40,962 bases of DNA from Clostridia bacterium (GCA_910575405.1 CAJTER010000037.1:1-40962), one strand, 5' to 3'. Counted from the first letter of the stretch, positions 7,804-16,660 are shown. The notes: generated by a model from the letters alone, not told the origin. Translations and numbers: made by a program.

Positions 7804-8134
7804 GTTGCAAATGCTATATCAAATGCAACGCTTGTACCCGATATTTCCTTCCATACAATTACTGACTATCTGGTTTTGATCGTATATCTGCTCAAGCTGT
7901 TCCATACCTCCAAATCCGATATGAAGCGATTTGTTTCCCTCTATTGCGATTGTGTAGAAAACCTGCGAAATGCTGTACCGACTAGCATTTTTAATCAAAT
8001 CATTTATACGAATAATAAGCTGAAAATTTCACAGTTGAAAATTTTTATTTCACAACAAAAATAGGCTTGCATAAATTTCAAGGATTTTATATACTATAAG
8101 TGTAAATTGCGGTACGTTTCTACGGAGCGTACTT
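7804..8134. other. Gene-poor stretch between the blaI remnant and the regulator operon
   Basis: AT-rich sequence with an open plus-strand frame (about 7790-8064) that lacks a start site and resembles nothing I know. An imperfect inverted repeat, CAAGTTGCA...TGCAACGCTTG, spans 7801-7834 next to the broken 5' end of the blaI remnant. It may be a leftover operator. I see no gene here. Confidence 0.35.
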
Positions 8135-8167
8135 AAGGGAATCGGATGCGTCTGATTCCCTTTTTTA
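8135..8167 (+). terminator. Hairpin terminator, possibly bidirectional
   Basis: AAGGGAATC (8135-8143) pairs with GATTCCCTT (8154-8162) and runs into a plus-strand T-tract. It lies about 60 bases beyond the stop of the minus-strand response regulator, so it may also end that operon, though the minus-side T-run is poor. Confidence 0.6.
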
Positions 8168-8220
8168 TTATGTAGGAAATATCAACAAAGTCTACCTCTG
8201 CAAGAGAATCGGCGTAGCCG
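8164..8220 (-). repeat. Dispersed repeat, copy 1 (shortened)
   Basis: About 57 bases here match, in inverted orientation, the element at 23143-23230. Both copies share a TATTATGTAGGAAATATC segment and an AACAAAGTCTACCTCTG.AAGAGAATCGGCG segment with only a few differences. This copy lacks a 23-base piece present in the other between two AATATC repeats, and it ends before the second hairpin arm. It abuts the end of the response regulator gene. Confidence 0.7.
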
Positions 8221-8228
8221 TTTCCTTC

Positions 8229-9599
8229 CTATTTCAACTCATACTCCACCAACTTGTTAAAGAGCTGCCGCCTGGAGATGTCCAAAATTTCCGCAACCTT
8301 GTTCATATCTTTAGGATGCTGCAGGAGCAGGCCCTGGATATATTCCTTTTCAACCTTACTCCGATATTCTCTCAGTGATACAGTATAATCCATTACAGGC
8401 CCAGGCGCTGCTGTCATCTGATCCTGATTGTTGACCACATCAGAAGGCAGATACTCTTCCAGGATTTCTCCCTTTTCCGACAGAACCACCAGACGCTCTA
8501 TGATATTTTTCAGCTCACGCACATTGCCCGGGTAATGATAGCCGTTCAAAAGCTTTTGCACTTCCGGATCAATGGAATTGATTTCCTTTTTCATCTCCTT
8601 TTGATATTTGTTAAAAAAGTATTCGATAAAGAGAGGAATATCCTCCGGCCGTTCCCGCAGAGGCGGAAGCTCCAGCACAATGGTACTGATGCGGTAAAAG
8701 AGATCGTCCCGAAAGCACCCATCGCTCATATCCTGCCGCAGGTTATGATTTGTCGCTGTAATGAGCCTGAAATCCACGTTAATGGGCGCGCTGCTTCCCA
8801 TTCTGTATATCTGCTTGTTTTCGATGGCCTTCAAAAGCTTTGCCTGCAAATTAATGGATACCCCCCCAATTTCGTCCAAAAACAGGGTTCCACCACCAGC
8901 TGCTTCAAAGAGGCCGATTCTCCGCTTGTCCGCACCGGTGAAAGCTCCTTTTTCATGCCCGAACAACTCAGACTCCAGAATAGATTCCGATAAAGCCTGA
9001 CAGTTAAGCTCCATGAAATTTGCCGTTTTGCGCATACTTTTATTGTGGATGAAGGAGGCCAGCACCTCCTTGCCTGAACCGGATTCTCCTAAAATCAAAA
9101 TATTGGAATCGCTCTGAGCCGCCCGCTCCGCCAGCTCCAACATCTGCCTGTATTTTTTATTTTTGCTTTCCAGCATAAACGCTCCGCCTGCCTTTTCCCT
9201 CAGTACCGCGCTGTCCGGACGCATTTTTCTGGCATCCTTTACTTTGCGCACCTCCATGAGCAGTTCTTCTGGATCATGCCCCTTTGTCACATACGTCCAT
9301 GCTCCGGCTTTCATAGCATCTACCGCCTTTTCGATGGTTCCATGGGCAGTCAGTAAAATGACTTCTGTATCGTATTCCTTCTTTTTAATTTCCTCCAGCA
9401 GCTGGCGGCCGTCCATAATCGGCATGCAAAGATCGGTTATCACCAGATCAAATGCACGCTTTTCCAGCTTTTTGACTGCCTCACTGCCATTGCTGCAGGT
9501 ATCCACCTTATATCCTTTTCCTGCTAAAATCATGTTCAGCACATCGCAGTAATCCGGTTCATCGTCAACAACCAATATTGTAAAAACTTCTTTACTCAT
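8229..9599 (-). CDS. Sigma-54-dependent response regulator (NtrC family)
   Basis: This 456-residue protein has three domains. A receiver domain (about 7-118) has phospho-acceptor Asp56 in VITDLCMP and acidic residues VVDDEP. A sigma-54 interaction AAA+ domain (about 140-370) has Walker A GESGSGKE, the sigma-54-contacting GAFTGAD loop and the Walker B segment LFLDEIG. A C-terminal Fis-type helix-turn-helix follows (NKVAEILDISRRQLFNKLVEY). It would activate -24/-12 promoters on phosphorylation. The start overlaps the kinase stop by four bases (ATGA), so the two are translationally coupled. Likely targets are the sigma-54-type promoters before gabT and abfD; that link is inference. Confidence 0.93.
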   Translation of the reverse strand: MSKEVFTILVVDDEPDYCDVLNMILAGKGYKVDTCSNGSEAVKKLEKRAFDLVITDLCMPIMDGRQLLEEIKKKEYDTEVILLTAHGTIEKAVDAMKAGAWTYVTKGHDPEELLMEVRKVKDARKMRPDSAVLREKAGGAFMLESKNKKYRQMLELAERAAQSDSNILILGESGSGKEVLASFIHNKSMRKTANFMELNCQALSESILESELFGHEKGAFTGADKRRIGLFEAAGGGTLFLDEIGGVSINLQAKLLKAIENKQIYRMGSSAPINVDFRLITATNHNLRQDMSDGCFRDDLFYRISTIVLELPPLRERPEDIPLFIEYFFNKYQKEMKKEINSIDPEVQKLLNGYHYPGNVRELKNIIERLVVLSEKGEILEEYLPSDVVNNQDQMTAAPGPVMDYTVSLREYRSKVEKEYIQGLLLQHPKDMNKVAEILDISRRQLFNKLVEYELK

Positions 9600-11563
9600 A
9601 CACTATCCTCCTCTGCACTTACAGGCAAGACCACCCGGAATGTAGTCCCAACGCCTGCACTGCTGCTTACTGCTATATCTCCATTCATTTTCTGAACTTC
9701 ATTATATACGATATAAAGACCCAGCCCAGTACCTCCTGTGCCTCCCTTTGTTGTAAAAAACGGATTAAATATATCGTTTAAAATCTCCTGTTCAATGCCT
9801 GTTCCTGTATCCTCCACCTCCAGGATGAATTCCTGCTGCTCTCGTTCTATGGAAATGGTCAGCGTTCCCATGGATTCCATAGCATCTACTGCATTGGCTA
9901 CCAGATTGATAAAAATCATATCAAAAGACTCGGTTGCCATTTTTACCTTAAAATCCTCCTCACATTTGAGGGAAACGGCAATCTGCTTTTTCTTCAGCAT
10001 CCCGTTGTTTAAGGAAATGACCGAATCTACGTGCTCACGAATAAAAACCTCGCTGATCCGTTTGTCCGATACTCTGGAAAAATTCAAAAGGTTTTCAATA
10101 ATATCGCCTGCCGTATCGACAGATCGCTCAATCGTCTGAATCGCCTGTTTCTGGGATTTTTCATCCTTCATATTTTTGAGCACATAACAGTAATTTCGAA
10201 TAACCCCCAGGGGGTTTCGAATCTCATGAGCTACACCTGCTGCCAGCTGTCCCACCGCGATCATCTTATTATCCTGCAGCATCTGGCGCTCTGCCATCCG
10301 CTCTCCAGTCACATCGCCTGCCATAAACAGCAGTTTTTCGATTTCCCCTTTTGGGCTTTGAATGGAAAAAATATTAACTTCCAGGATGTTCCTCTTTAGG
10401 GATATTTCCCGGGAAGTGCCCTTTCCCGTCTGCCTTGTAGTGGCCATCATTTCTTCCAGAGCTTTCTGGAGCTCTTCAGGAAGTTCTAATGCCTCCCCAA
10501 TCTGACATCCCAGGACATCCTTATTCACATAGCTGCGAAAAGCTCTGTTAATATCCAGGATAATTCCATTTGGTTTAAGTTCTGCCATATAGTAGGAAAC
10601 ACCATTAAATGTGGTCTGCATTTCCTGTTTGCTGGCCCGCAGCTGTTCCATCCGAGCCGTCAGCTCATCATATAGAGTTCTGTTAGCTTTATAATAAATA
10701 AAAAATGTAACAAAAACAGCCGCAAAAACAACGATGAGAAGCGCTGCCGCATCCTTGTACCGTTCCTCCCGCACAAAGGAGCCGGATATGCCGAACCACT
10801 GCTGTTGCGCGCGTCCCATGAGAACATTCAAGTCCGCGCTGCTAATGCACTGATTGATAATATTATACAAGATTATATTAGAAGAAGGTACCATGATACA
10901 TACATTTTCTTCAAAAAAATCTGCGAACATGTCCTTATAATCCCGCTCAAGGCCGCATTTCTTTAAAGCCGAAATAATAGCAGCTCCATCCCCCAGAATA
11001 CAGTCCGGGCGCATTGTTTTAATAAACTCGACAGCAGCTCCTTCTGATTCTACTTCTATCAGATAAATATGTTTTCCATCGTAGGAAATGGTCTTCTTTT
11101 CTACCTCTGTAAACTGCCCCTTAATGCAGACTCCCTTCAGGCCTTTCGCAGAGTCCTCATAATCGGTTCGGAGGAATAAGGTTCCCGATACCTGGAAAAG
11201 GGGAGCAGAGAACTGGAATTCATCCAGCTTTTTTCGTTTCTCATCATTCATAACTGTAATCTCGGCAGCCTTCTTTTTCTCACCTTCCTTTACCAGGCGA
11301 ACCTTCAATCCAGAGGGCTCAACGATAGATTCCACATATTCCTCCAAAAAACCAAAATTCAAATATTCCAATTCTTCTGATACTTCTATGCATACTTCTT
11401 TGTTTTCTGCAAGAAAAGCCTGCTCTCTTTGATTCAGTGAAATCGTATTGTCTTGCTCAAAAACGATCCGGAAAGACTCCTTTAAGGTAGAATAAATCAG
11501 CATGGAAAAAATAGAAGCTAAAAGGACAAATACCAGGAGAAGCTCTCTTTTCTTTTTCTTCAT
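9596..11563 (-). CDS. Membrane sensor histidine kinase with extracytoplasmic solute-binding-like domain
   Basis: This 655-residue kinase starts with a transmembrane helix (about 8-28). An extracytoplasmic region (about 40-260) resembles family 3 solute-binding proteins, including the PLFQVSGTLFLR and MRPDCILGDGAAI segments. A second helix follows (AALLIVVFAAVFVTFFIYY), then a PAS-like domain. The kinase core has H-box GVAHEIRNPLGVIRN, N-box NLVANAVDAME and G-boxes DTGTGIE and GTGLGLYIV. It should phosphorylate the downstream NtrC-type regulator. Its start overlaps the permease stop by four bases. Coupling to an amino acid permease and the binding-protein-like sensor domain suggest that it senses an amino acid, perhaps GABA. 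Confidence 0.92.
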   Translation of the reverse strand: MKKKKRELLLVFVLLASIFSMLIYSTLKESFRIVFEQDNTISLNQREQAFLAENKEVCIEVSEELEYLNFGFLEEYVESIVEPSGLKVRLVKEGEKKKAAEITVMNDEKRKKLDEFQFSAPLFQVSGTLFLRTDYEDSAKGLKGVCIKGQFTEVEKKTISYDGKHIYLIEVESEGAAVEFIKTMRPDCILGDGAAIISALKKCGLERDYKDMFADFFEENVCIMVPSSNIILYNIINQCISSADLNVLMGRAQQQWFGISGSFVREERYKDAAALLIVVFAAVFVTFFIYYKANRTLYDELTARMEQLRASKQEMQTTFNGVSYYMAELKPNGIILDINRAFRSYVNKDVLGCQIGEALELPEELQKALEEMMATTRQTGKGTSREISLKRNILEVNIFSIQSPKGEIEKLLFMAGDVTGERMAERQMLQDNKMIAVGQLAAGVAHEIRNPLGVIRNYCYVLKNMKDEKSQKQAIQTIERSVDTAGDIIENLLNFSRVSDKRISEVFIREHVDSVISLNNGMLKKKQIAVSLKCEEDFKVKMATESFDMIFINLVANAVDAMESMGTLTISIEREQQEFILEVEDTGTGIEQEILNDIFNPFFTTKGGTGGTGLGLYIVYNEVQKMNGDIAVSSSAGVGTTFRVVLPVSAEEDSV

Positions 11564-12987
11564 CGGTTGTTCCTCCTTGCCAGCTTTTCTCCGAATATGA
11601 GAACTTCCCGTTCTCTGATGCTAATCCTTCCGAAATCCTTTTTGGCCCACAAGGCCATGATCAGCCCCAGTATCATCCATATGCCGATGAGAACTAGTTC
11701 GTTATAGGAAGATCGGGCATCTGCAAGAGTATCCTCCACATAGATGCAGAAATACAGCAGCGCGACAAAAGTAACAAGTATTCCCACCGGCATTCCAAAG
11801 CGCACTTTAAAAGGTCTATTAAGATCCGGCTCATATTTCCTCAGCAGTACAAAGGCCAGACATACGCAGCAGTATGCAAAAAGGGAACAAAATGCACTGG
11901 TATCCATAAACCAGGTCAGCGCATTGCGTCCTAAAAGAGGCGCCGTAATGCAGATAGTTCCCACCAGTATTGTAGCTGCCCAAGGCGTTTTGTATCTTGG
12001 GTGAACCTTTCCAAAAATCTCCGGCAGCAGCTTTGCCCTTCCCAGAGCAAAGAGCAATCTGGTAGCGCCCATAAAAAAGCCATTCCAGCTTGTCAGGATC
12101 CCGAGAATTCCCCCCAACACCAAAATTTGGCCAAAGGTATCGTTCCTGAAAACATAGGAAATCACATCTGCTGCAGGAACGCTTCCTGACATGCGTACCT
12201 CTACAGGCGCCGACAGAGCCAGCCCTGCAATGATGAGAAGATACCAGCTGGCGCTGAAGATGATGCACATCAATGCCATTTTTCCGATTGCACGGGGCGG
12301 TATATTCATTTCCTCCGCAGACTGAGGAATAACATCAAAGCCAATAAGCATGGAGGGGACCATAAAAAACACATAAAAAAAACCATCCATGGAGCGAAAC
12401 TCTTCACCAACATTATCGATACTTCCAAATGTAATTCCGCCGAAAAACAGCAGCAGTGCAATAAATACGACAGCCGCAGTGCCCATTACCTGAAAAATAA
12501 CGGCAGGCCTGGAGCCAAAAAGGTTCAAGAGGAGCATAACCACCGCACCCAGCATTCCTACTGCTGCCCAGGAAAAATGTACTGTATATCCTGCAATGTC
12601 CCAGAGCGGTACAAAGCGGCCCAAAGGGAGTACAGAATCCACGGCAGTTGCCAGAGCAATCCCTTCCCAGGCTGCAACGCCAAGGTATGCAAAGGTCATG
12701 ATCCATCCAACAATCCAGGCAGCCTTTCCACCCATAGCCCGGTAGATATACACAACTTCTCCTCCAGCCAGTGGAAACGCTGAGGCCAACTCACCGTAAG
12801 CTGCCCCAACTCCCATAATAATCAAAGTACCTACGATAAAAGCAATAATTGCACCCCAAAAACCGGCCCTGGTCAGCCAGGTGGTTGCCATCATAATCCA
12901 GGTCCAGCCCACCATTGTGCCGAACCCGATGGCAAAGACGTCAATTCTTCCAAATACTTTGCTCAAACTGCTGCGGTTATCTCTCAT
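11560..12987 (-). CDS. APC-family amino acid permease
   Basis: About 475 residues with roughly twelve hydrophobic segments. It has the APC-superfamily start FAIGFGTMVGWTWIMM and the conserved ..GFDVIPQSAEEMNIP.. and SWNGFFMGATRLLFALGRA regions. It would import an amino acid, likely 4-aminobutyrate given its neighbours, at the cytoplasmic membrane. An upstream GTG at 13003-13005 has its Shine-Dalgarno almost adjacent, so I prefer the ATG at 12987, which is preceded by AGAAGG and begins MRDNRSSLSK like its paralogue (MSEQRQSLEK). Its stop overlaps the sensor kinase start, so permease, kinase and regulator form one operon. It is a clear paralogue of the permease at 13132-14571. Confidence 0.9.
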   Translation of the reverse strand: MRDNRSSLSKVFGRIDVFAIGFGTMVGWTWIMMATTWLTRAGFWGAIIAFIVGTLIIMGVGAAYGELASAFPLAGGEVVYIYRAMGGKAAWIVGWIMTFAYLGVAAWEGIALATAVDSVLPLGRFVPLWDIAGYTVHFSWAAVGMLGAVVMLLLNLFGSRPAVIFQVMGTAAVVFIALLLFFGGITFGSIDNVGEEFRSMDGFFYVFFMVPSMLIGFDVIPQSAEEMNIPPRAIGKMALMCIIFSASWYLLIIAGLALSAPVEVRMSGSVPAADVISYVFRNDTFGQILVLGGILGILTSWNGFFMGATRLLFALGRAKLLPEIFGKVHPRYKTPWAATILVGTICITAPLLGRNALTWFMDTSAFCSLFAYCCVCLAFVLLRKYEPDLNRPFKVRFGMPVGILVTFVALLYFCIYVEDTLADARSSYNELVLIGIWMILGLIMALWAKKDFGRISIREREVLIFGEKLARRNNR

Positions 12988-13065
12988 ACGCTTTGCCTTC
13001 TGCACACCTCCATTTTCGGTTTTTTCCGTTTTTCATCAGGATAATAACATCCTATATATGAAACA

Positions 13066-13093
13066 AGGTAGTGGGAACATTTTCCCACTACCT
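13066..13093 (-). terminator. Hairpin between the two permease genes
   Basis: AGGTAGTGGGA pairs perfectly with TCCCACTACCT around a short loop, about 40 bases after the stop of the upstream permease gene. The T-run on the minus side is short (TTGTTTC), so termination may be partial. Confidence 0.6.
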
Positions 13094-13131
13094 ATTATAC
13101 TGAATTCCATGTCTGTTTTAAAGTACCAAAC

Positions 13132-14571
13132 TTAGAATCTCTTGTATTCATCTCCAAACATCTGATATTCAACCGTTTCTTTGGAAACTTTTCCGTTAGC
13201 TCCTGCTTTGTTAATAGCAAAGAGAATGAGACCTAATACGACCCAGCCTCCTACTAATGCCCACTCGATTGGAGTCAGCGGAGCCGGGCTGTAAAGCGGA
13301 ATGTACAGGGATGCCATGAACAGCGCTACTGCTACTGCCAGGATTCCTACCAGCATGCCGCCCTTAACCTTAAACGGTCTGTCAAGCTGAGGCTCTTTGC
13401 TTCTTAAAATCAGGAAGGATAAGGATACCATGAAATATGCGACTACAGTTCCAAATGCTGCCGCATCTACGAACCATACCAGCGCGCTCTTACCGAGCAG
13501 CGGTGACAGAATGGTGATGATTCCTACCAGCAGTACTGCTGCAGTAGGAGCACCGTATTTTGGATGCACTTTTCCAAATACTGGAGGAAGCATGTGCGCT
13601 CTGCTCATGGAAAAGATAACTCTGGAAGCTCCTACGATAAATCCGTTCCAGGAAGTCAGGATTCCGCACATTGCAGCCAGAATCATCAGCTTTCCGAATA
13701 CCGGGTGTCCCAGTGCGTATGCGAACAGGTCTGCTACTGGTACGGAATTCGGGTCGTTTACAAATCCGTATCTAATGGATTCCGGTCCGGACAGAGCAAC
13801 GCCCAGGATCATGATCATGTACCATGCTGCTGCCATGCAGATAGCGATTACCATTACTTTACCGATCTTGTTCAGCGGCATGTTCATTTCTTCCGCTGCC
13901 TGCGGGATTACGTCGAATCCTACGAACATAGCAGGGACTGCCAGGATTACAGCTACAAGGCCGTTGCCGTCTGTGAAAGTAGGCATCATATTGCTTACAT
14001 CACCCTTTGCAACGCCGCCGATAAAGAATGCGATACCACCGATTGCCATAGCAACCGTTGCAGTTGTCTGGAATACTGCGGATGCCTTTGCTCCTCTGTA
14101 GTTAATGAAGGTCATGATTACTGCGCCAACGCAGCCGATGAGCAGGAACATTCCCGTCACTTCAGATCCTTGAACTTCATAGAGTACTCCTAAATCTGGC
14201 AGAAGCCCACCGAACAGAAAACCCAGTGCGTTTGCAAGAGCAGGTCCTTCCCAGGCAGCTACGCCCAGATAAGCCAGCGTAATCATCCAGCCTGTAAACC
14301 AGGATGCGTTATATCCCATTGCACGGTATGAGAATACCAACTCTCCGCCTGCCAGAGGCAGTGCAGGTGTCAGTTCCGCATAGGTCATACCTACGAACAG
14401 TGCCATAACGCCGCCCAGTGCAAATGCTAATACTGCTCCCACTACACCGCCATTATGTACCCAAGAGCCAGCCAGCATAATCCAGCCCCATCCGATCATC
14501 GTACCGAACGCCAGCGCCAGTACATCTTTCATGTTTAGTGATTTCTCCAGCGATTGCCGTTGTTCACTCAT
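13132..14571 (-). CDS. APC-family amino acid permease (probable GABA transporter)
   Basis: About 479 residues with twelve predicted membrane segments. Conserved parts include LALAFGTMIGWGWIML near the N-terminus, FDVIPQAAEEMNMP mid-protein and SWNGFIVGASRVIFSMSRAH. Family members exchange or import amino acids. Position directly downstream of gabT suggests 4-aminobutyrate as substrate. The ATG at 14571 (MSEQRQSLEK) has AAGGAGAG at proper spacing; a TTG six codons earlier overlaps that ribosome binding site and is unlikely. The upstream gap contains two 15-base direct repeats. A collapsed third copy of this gene lies at 16418-16660. Confidence 0.9.
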   Translation of the reverse strand: MSEQRQSLEKSLNMKDVLALAFGTMIGWGWIMLAGSWVHNGGVVGAVLAFALGGVMALFVGMTYAELTPALPLAGGELVFSYRAMGYNASWFTGWMITLAYLGVAAWEGPALANALGFLFGGLLPDLGVLYEVQGSEVTGMFLLIGCVGAVIMTFINYRGAKASAVFQTTATVAMAIGGIAFFIGGVAKGDVSNMMPTFTDGNGLVAVILAVPAMFVGFDVIPQAAEEMNMPLNKIGKVMVIAICMAAAWYMIMILGVALSGPESIRYGFVNDPNSVPVADLFAYALGHPVFGKLMILAAMCGILTSWNGFIVGASRVIFSMSRAHMLPPVFGKVHPKYGAPTAAVLLVGIITILSPLLGKSALVWFVDAAAFGTVVAYFMVSLSFLILRSKEPQLDRPFKVKGGMLVGILAVAVALFMASLYIPLYSPAPLTPIEWALVGGWVVLGLILFAINKAGANGKVSKETVEYQMFGDEYKRF

Positions 14572-14690
14572 TGTTTCTCTCCTTTTCAATTGTTCAAATA
14601 CAAAATTTAATAATTGCCGGAGCCAGGCCGCCCGCCTCTCGGGCAGAAAGCCTGTCTCCTCTCTTCTTCATAAAATATTGTTTACTCTTC

Positions 14691-14730
14691 TTGTATGGTC
14701 GTCTTCGTATAATTGTTGTATGGTCATCTT
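14691..14730. promoter_or_regulatory. Direct repeats TTGTATGGTC(G/A)TCTT upstream of permease gene
   Basis: TTGTATGGTCGTCTT (14691-14705) and TTGTATGGTCATCTT (14716-14730) differ at one base and are spaced 25 bp start to start, 120-160 bp before the permease start. This arrangement suits an activator binding site, possibly for the NtrC-type regulator encoded in the next operon. No convincing -24/-12 element was found between the repeats and the permease start, so the assignment is tentative. Confidence 0.5.
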
Positions 14731-14795
14731 AATAAAATTGCTGCGGACAATAATAAAAAGCAAATTTAAAAGCTACCTTACATTATGAATATTTT

Positions 14796-16148
14796 TTATA
14801 AGCATTCTTTGATAGCTGCTTCGTAAATTTCAAGACCAGCGTCGATCTGAGCGTCTGTTGCGCACAGCGGGCACAGGAAACGAATTACGTTGTTGTAAGT
14901 TCCTGCTGCTTCCAGAAGGAGTCCCTTCTTGACAGCTGCCTGTACAATATTCTTTACCAGATCAGCATTCGGTGTCTTGCTCTTCTTGTCAACTACGAAT
15001 TCTACACCCATCATGGAGCCCATTCCTCTTGCATCGCCTACTACTTCGTACTTGTCTTTCCATTCGTTGAACTTAGCCATGCACTTGTCTGCGATTGCTC
15101 TTGCCTTTGCAGGATAATCTTCTCTTTCCATGATCTCTGCTACCTTCAGTGCAGATGCACAGGATACTGGATTTCCGCAGTAAGTTCCGCCGATAGTTCC
15201 CGGTGTTACTGCGTCCATGATTTCCGCGCTTGCTGTTACTGCGGACAGCGGCATTCCTCCTGCAATGGATTTTGCGGTTGTCATGATGTCCGGCGCGCAT
15301 CCTGCTTCTTTGAAGTATTCGGATGCGAACATTCTTCCGGATCTTGCCCAGCCGCTCTGTACTTCGTCTGTTACCATCAGAATTCCATTTTCATCACAGA
15401 TCTTTCTTACTGCTTTTACCCATTCGATTGGTGCAGGAATGAATCCGCCTTCGCCCTGTACTGGCTCGAATACGATTGCTGCTGTTGCATCCTTTGGTGT
15501 TGCTTCGATAAATACCTGCTCCAGCTTGTCTACATAGTAAGCGATAGCTTCTTCTTCGCTCATGCCTTCCGGCTTTCTGTACAGATTCGGGAATTCTGCT
15601 CTGTATACGCCGTCTGGGAATGGTCCCATGCCGATTGCGTATGCTTTCTTAGCAGTCATTGCCATGGTCATCTGGGTTCTGCCGTGGAATGCGCCTGTGA
15701 ATACGATGATGTTCGGTCTGCCTGTATAGCTCTTTGCGATTTTTACTGCGTTTTCGTCCGCTTCTGCTCCGGAGTTTACGAACATAGTTTTTTTCTTGTC
15801 GCCTTTTACCGGTACGATCTCGTTCATCTTTTCAGCCATTTTGATGTACGGTTCGTGGGTTGTGATGTTCATCATAGCGTGGAAGAACTTTTCTGACTGA
15901 TCTTTTACTGCTTCGATCAGCTCCGGATGGCTGTATCCGATATTCAGTACACCAACTCCACCAATCCAGTCTAAGAAGATGTTGCCGTCAACGTCTTCGA
16001 ACATTGCACCTTCACCTCTTGCGATTACGCAAGGATATGCACAGCTGATTGCGCCTGGCATTGCAGCAGCTCTTCTGTCGATGATTGCCTGTGCCTTTGG
16101 TCCTGGTAAAGTTGGCGTCACAATTTTTGGTAATGCTTCTCTTAACAT
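14796..16148 (-). CDS. gabT: 4-aminobutyrate aminotransferase
   Basis: This 450-residue class-III PLP aminotransferase has GGVGVLNIGYSHPELI near residues 65-80, FVNSGAEADENAVKIAK, TGAFHGRTQMTMAMT, EPVQGEGGF and the DEVQSGWARSG strand. The Schiff-base lysine lies in TTAKSIAGGMPLSAV and the phosphate-contacting GGTYCGNP follows. This is the usual GabT motif order and length. It moves the amino group of GABA to 2-oxoglutarate, giving succinate semialdehyde, the substrate of the AbfH encoded at 23281-24405. The start has AAGGAGG at ideal spacing. A sigma-54-type promoter lies about 80-95 bases upstream, and a permease gene follows in the same direction. Confidence 0.93.
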   Translation of the reverse strand: MLREALPKIVTPTLPGPKAQAIIDRRAAAMPGAISCAYPCVIARGEGAMFEDVDGNIFLDWIGGVGVLNIGYSHPELIEAVKDQSEKFFHAMMNITTHEPYIKMAEKMNEIVPVKGDKKKTMFVNSGAEADENAVKIAKSYTGRPNIIVFTGAFHGRTQMTMAMTAKKAYAIGMGPFPDGVYRAEFPNLYRKPEGMSEEEAIAYYVDKLEQVFIEATPKDATAAIVFEPVQGEGGFIPAPIEWVKAVRKICDENGILMVTDEVQSGWARSGRMFASEYFKEAGCAPDIMTTAKSIAGGMPLSAVTASAEIMDAVTPGTIGGTYCGNPVSCASALKVAEIMEREDYPAKARAIADKCMAKFNEWKDKYEVVGDARGMGSMMGVEFVVDKKSKTPNADLVKNIVQAAVKKGLLLEAAGTYNNVIRFLCPLCATDAQIDAGLEIYEAAIKECL

Positions 16149-16227
16149 TTTATATCCTCCTTAAATTTGCATGATGTCTACGATTTCCTGCGGGCATCAT
16201 ACTAGCATTCAACTATTGAAAATATAT

Positions 16228-16243
16228 TACAAAATCCGTGCCA
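16228..16243 (-). promoter_or_regulatory. Sigma-54 promoter of gabT
   Basis: The minus-strand sequence TGGCACGGATTTTGTA matches the -24/-12 consensus TGGCACGNNNNTTGCA at every fixed base but one (T for C in the -12 box), with correct GG to G spacing. Transcription would begin about 70 bases before the gabT start. The neighbouring NtrC-family regulator provides the needed activator type. Confidence 0.75.
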
Positions 16244-16271
16244 TAGTTAAAAACTTAACAGGTATATTTGT

Positions 16272-16312
16272 AAAAAACCGACGGTAAATGTTGAAATTTA
16301 CACGCCGGTTTT
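16272..16312 (-). terminator. Terminator of the collapsed permease unit (or activator palindrome)
   Basis: AAAACCG...GTAAAT and ATTTAC...CGGTTTT form a long imperfect hairpin with T-runs on both sides. It lies between the collapsed permease and the gabT promoter. Its inner palindrome GTAAAT-N6-ATTTAC, about 45 bp upstream of the -24 box, could alternatively be an activator site. Confidence 0.55.
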
Positions 16313-16417
16313 ATAAAAAATTAATTTGATCCGCAAATCTTTCTTGTTGAGGTGTTATGCAGTACGGAAATTTTTTTCCGCCTGATAAAGAAATTTAATT
16401 CAGCTGGCCTCACTTTT

Positions 16418-16660
16418 TTAGAATCTCTTGTATTCATCTCCGAACATCTGGTATTCAACCTCTTCTTTGGAAGCCTTTCCATTGGAGCTTGCCTTATTCA
16501 TGGCAAAGAGAACGATGCCTAATACGATCCAGCCTCCTACTAATGCCCACTCGATTGGAGGAAGCATGTGCGCTCTGCTCATGGAGAAGATAACTCTGGA
16601 AGCTCCTTCAGCGACTTTTGACGCTCCTGTCTTCCTCCTTGTTGTTCTATAAAAATCATT
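16418..16660 (-). pseudogene. Collapsed third copy of the APC permease
   Basis: Reading on the minus strand, an N-terminal scrap (ERQKSLKE, compare QRQSLEKSL in the intact permease) is joined out of frame to GASRVIFSMSRAHMLPP. That is in turn joined directly to IEWALVGGWIVLGIVLFAMN and the C-terminus EEVEYQMFGDEYKRF. The intact gene at 13132-14571 has these three blocks far apart. About 1.4 kb has been reduced to about 0.24 kb by two internal deletions. It retains its own sigma-54 promoter (16830-16845) and terminator. The conserved C-terminal block is nearly identical to the intact copy, so the duplication is recent. Confidence 0.8.

Noticed and set aside
14600-14690. Sigma-54 site directly before the permease gene
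   Set aside because: No GG-N10-GC element with a TTGC box was found despite the upstream direct repeats.
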